Shown here: one piece after another, positions 61,882 to 64,000 of the stretch
Position numbering within the stretch: position 1 is the first letter of the stretch
How the letters are laid out: every line of letters begins with the position of its first letter
Source of the DNA: Cafeteria roenbergensis
Taxonomy: Eukaryota; Sar; Bigyra; Bicosoecida; Cafeteriaceae
Direction: 5' to 3'
DNA length: 64,000 nucleotides
Assembly: GCA_008330645.1 (NCBI GenBank)
Contig: VLTN01000071.1
Span: forward strand, 62,001-126,000
Translations under genes and position numbers: made by a program
The notes under the pieces: generated by a model
What the model saw: only the letters and a program-made list of their open reading frames with translations
What the model was told of the DNA's origin: nothing
The model's database searches: none

Positions 61882-62913
61882 CTACCGCACAAGTGCGCGC
61901 TCGGCATCCACCTCGCCCATGGCGCTCCGGCGCCTTCCAATGCAAAACCAGACTCCTCCCACCACGAGGAGCGTTGCGGCCACGCTGCCTGCGGCAGTTC
62001 CAACGACTTCTGCGGTCGTCGTTCCTGGCTGCTGCGGTGACGGCGCAGAGGATGGGTTCGGAATCGGGCCAGCAGACGGCGGCGCGGGTCCGCGCGGGCC
62101 GACAGGCCCTTGCTCGAGAATGAGGTTGCGCGGCGCGTATCCGCAGATGTTGTGGTTGCTCTCATCGCAGCAGTCAACGCGGGACTCCTGTCTGTGGTCA
62201 AGGATCCCGTAGCGGAACGTCACGCTGGAGTTGCCGTGTCCCACATCCACGACGAGCAGCTTGAACATCGCGCGCGTAGTCTGCCCGTCAGCAATTCTGA
62301 GGATGTAGATGTGGCCTGGGATTGGGAGCGCTTTGGCAGACGACTGCGTGCGGCTCAGGGTCTCAGCCAGCCCCGAGATGTTGCGAAACGTCTGAGGGCA
62401 CGAGTTACTGCTCCCACATGTGTCGACGACAACAACCTGGCCCTCTGACACGTGAAGGGAGGCAAAGTACTGGCCGTCGCCGACGGTGTTGCAGTCGTCC
62501 CTGCCGATCAGGTCCGAGGCGGTTCCCAGGTCCGCAAACGCGGCCTGCTCTCCACCCTGAACGCCGGAAATGAGATACCCGGCGCCGTATGGGCCTGCGT
62601 GCAGCACAGGGCGCGGAGGGTGACAGGGTTTTTGATGTGAGCGCACGAGCTTTGCAGTCCGCGCCGTGTGGTGCGCAAGCCGCCTGGACCGGGGCTCACC
62701 GTACGAGATATCGCTGTTTGAGTTGAACTGCGTGAAGCCCCCGATGACTGAGCCACTGAGGGCCGAGAGCAGGTCCACGGTGCAGCTTTGCGGGTCATGG
62801 GCATACATGGTGACCAGGAAGGTCGACGCGTTGTGCGAGCGGACAACCGAAGCGCCGGCGCCGAGAGCTGGCGCTGCCAGCAGTGCAGTCAGCATTGCTA
62901 GGACCGAAAGCAT
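61882..62913 (-). CDS. Predicted type I membrane protein, orphan
   Basis: Two exons: 62913-62700 and 62594-61882, phase 1, giving 308 residues. The ATG at 62913 was chosen over one at 62994 because it starts a signal peptide (MLSVLAMLTALLAAPALGAG). The extracellular part has paired Cys (DTCGSSNSCPQTF and DCCDESNHNICGYAP) and beta-rich stretches (QVVVVDTC, FKLLVVDVGHGNSSVTFRYG). One transmembrane helix (VVGTAAGSVAATLLVVGGVW) is followed by a basic stop-transfer (GRRR) and a short tail. A Pro/Gly stalk precedes the helix. The 105-bp intron is stop-free and a multiple of three, but the donor GTGAGC and acceptor ACGCAG are clear, and removing it takes out a Lys/Arg/His-rich stretch. GC is lower than in conserved neighbours. 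No family recognised. Confidence 0.65.
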   Translation of the reverse strand: MLSVLAMLTALLAAPALGAGASVVRSHNASTFLVTMYAHDPQSCTVDLLSALSGSVIGGFTQFNSNSDISYGEPRSRRLAHHTARTAKLVRSHQKPCHPPRPVLHAGPYGAGYLISGVQGGEQAAFADLGTASDLIGRDDCNTVGDGQYFASLHVSEGQVVVVDTCGSSNSCPQTFRNISGLAETLSRTQSSAKALPIPGHIYILRIADGQTTRAMFKLLVVDVGHGNSSVTFRYGILDHRQESRVDCCDESNHNICGYAPRNLILEQGPVGPRGPAPPSAGPIPNPSSAPSPQQPGTTTAEVVGTAAGSVAATLLVVGGVWFCIGRRRSAMGEVDAERALVR

Positions 62914-63325
62914 GGCTGCTGCAAAGTCCTCCGCGAGTGCCTGGAGGGCTCGAGGAAAGAGCGTTCGATTGTAGAGCTTTTTTCCCCAACCCATTGCCGA
63001 GAAAGTATGGGGACAACTCGGCGCGCTCGAAATTTGCCAATGTAGAAGCTATGTATGGCGTGCAGCCGGCTTGGCGACGGATCGCAGTGCATCAATGCGC
63101 TCGCAGCAGCTGTGCCCAATCGAGCGTCGCCATCTGTCGGTGCCAAATGGGCTCCCACTGCGCCTGCTCCCGGCGATGCGACAAGAGCGACGAACGGGCG
63201 TGGCATGATGCGTGCCCGATCGCGCCTGCCGAGGGACGGCCGCGTGGCGATGCTGCTGGGCGCACTGGGTGCGAGGGGCGCAGTCGCCGCGTCGGGAGGC
63301 CCTTGCGGAAGCGAGGCAGCGCCAC
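62914..63325. other. Intergenic region upstream of the orphan membrane-protein gene
   Basis: 412 bp between the ACAD8 stop and the next minus-strand start. No gene or clear motif. Confidence 0.5.
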
Positions 63326-64000
63326 TCAAGCATCGAAGGCCAACAGCTGGCGGGACACGATCATGCGCATGACTTCGTTCGTGCCCTCGAGAATCTGGTG
63401 AACCCGCACGTCGCGGAGGAAGCGCTCGATGGGGTAGTCGCGCAAGTAGCCGTAGCCACCGTGCAGCTGCAAGGCGTCGTTGCAGATGGAAAAGGCGTTG
63501 TCAGTGGCAACCACCTTGGCCATGGCCGCATGGGCGCGGGCGTTGGAGTCCTTTGCGTCCAGCATGGCGGCAGCGGAGCGCACCATGGTGCGGGACGTGT
63601 GCAGGCGGATGGCCATGTCCGCCAGCTTGAACTGGATCGTCTGCTGCTCCGAGAGCGGCTTGCCGAACTGCTTGCGGCCGCGCACGTAGTCGCGCGCTTC
63701 GGTCAGGCAGCGGTGCGCGCCCCCCACCGAGCAGCTGGCGATGGAGAGCCGGCCGCTGTCCAGCGCCTTCATCGCGAACCGGAACCCGTCGCCCTCGGCG
63801 CCCACGAGGCGCGACTTGGGCACGCGCACGTCGTCGAAGGAGATGGCCGCGGTGGGCTGCGAGTTCCACCCCAGCTTCCGCTCGTTCGCGCCCCAGCTCA
63901 GGCCCTTGCTGTCGCTGTCAACAACGAAGCACGAGATGCCGCCGGGGCCGTCGCCCCCCGTGCGGGCCATGATCACGTACACATCGGACCTGCCGCCGCC
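63326..64000 (-). CDS. ACAD8: Isobutyryl-CoA dehydrogenase-like acyl-CoA dehydrogenase, 5' end beyond window
   Basis: The C-terminal 224 residues of an acyl-CoA dehydrogenase; the frame is open to the window edge, so the N-terminal half lies outside. ACAD8 oxidises isobutyryl-CoA in mitochondrial valine breakdown, passing electrons to ETF. Diagnostic blocks: SDVYVIMARTGG, ERKLGWNSQPTAAISFDDVRVP, ASCSVGGAHRCL, RKQFGKPLSEQQTIQFKLADMA, LQLHGGYGYLRDYPIERFLRD and VHQILEGTNEVMRMIVSR. The Glu in LEGTNEVMR is the usual catalytic base position of this class. The tract GWNSQPT and the SCSVGGAH block favour ACAD8 over short-chain or glutaryl-CoA dehydrogenases. No intron in the visible part. Confidence 0.92.
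   Translation of the reverse strand, partial: GGGRSDVYVIMARTGGDGPGGISCFVVDSDSKGLSWGANERKLGWNSQPTAAISFDDVRVPKSRLVGAEGDGFRFAMKALDSGRLSIASCSVGGAHRCLTEARDYVRGRKQFGKPLSEQQTIQFKLADMAIRLHTSRTMVRSAAAMLDAKDSNARAHAAMAKVVATDNAFSICNDALQLHGGYGYLRDYPIERFLRDVRVHQILEGTNEVMRMIVSRQLLAFDA

Noticed and set aside
1-64000. Search for tRNA, rRNA and spliceosomal RNA genes
   Set aside because: I found no T-loop/B-box with matching acceptor arms and no recognisable rRNA or snRNA sequence; a covariance-model scan would be decisive.

Overview
This is nuclear DNA of a GC-rich, compact eukaryote that builds motile cilia. The evidence for a eukaryote is spliced genes and an unmistakable set of eukaryotic proteins: radial spoke protein 3, adenylate kinase 7, the WASH-complex subunit strumpellin, a KNL1-like kinetochore scaffold, RIO2 kinase, eIF4E, cytosolic-type histidyl-tRNA synthetase, antiquitin (ALDH7A1), ECHDC1 and ACAD8. 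There are no plastid or photosynthesis genes. The combination of WASH complex, radial spokes, very high GC, Ala/Gly-rich proteins and a plant-like long HisRS fits a free-living flagellated protist. A stramenopile such as a bicosoecid, or a haptophyte, would fit, but that placement is inference.

Layout. 0-8 kb: a WD40 protein cut by the window edge (+), an EF-hand protein (-) and ECHDC1 (+). 8-18 kb: three long minus-strand genes, namely a TMCO4/DUF726 membrane hydrolase-like protein, a six-segment voltage-gated-type channel with a TGQG filter, and an unrecognised multi-span membrane protein. 18.9-24.3 kb: AK7 and RSP3 head to head, sharing about 150 bp of upstream DNA. 24.8-33 kb: ALDH7A1, then three secretory-pathway genes (a type I membrane protein, a Cys-containing secreted orphan, a glutaminase-A-like enzyme with a PAN-like insertion). 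33-47.7 kb: KNL1-like scaffold, a small acidic protein, RIO2, HisRS, and a small protein divergent from HisRS. 48-58 kb: strumpellin, an ammonium transporter with a large Cys-rich insertion and a roughly 725-residue tail, and eIF4E. 58-61.9 kb: a gene-poor stretch of lower GC. 61.9-64 kb: a secreted/type I membrane orphan and ACAD8, cut by the window edge.

Gene structure. I reconstructed 18 introns by joining frames and matching protein families. All donors start GTG (17 of 18 GTGAG), all acceptors end GCAG (17 of 18 CGCAG), and most introns lie close to the start codon. Third-codon-position GC is so high that very long antisense open frames occur opposite many genes; I treat those as shadows.

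Themes. Ciliary motility: AK7, RSP3, and possibly the EF-hand, WD40 and 46.6-kb proteins. Acyl-CoA and amino-acid catabolism: ECHDC1, ALDH7A1, ACAD8. Translation and ribosome biogenesis: RIO2, HisRS, eIF4E. Endosome, kinetochore, transport and secretion: strumpellin, KNL1, ammonium transporter, channel, glutaminase. Several proteins depart from their families at key sites (AK7 P-loop, channel filter, eIF4E second cap tryptophan, diverged KNL1 MELT-like repeats). I saw no CRISPR array, tRNA or rRNA gene, and no recognisable transposon or virus-like element.
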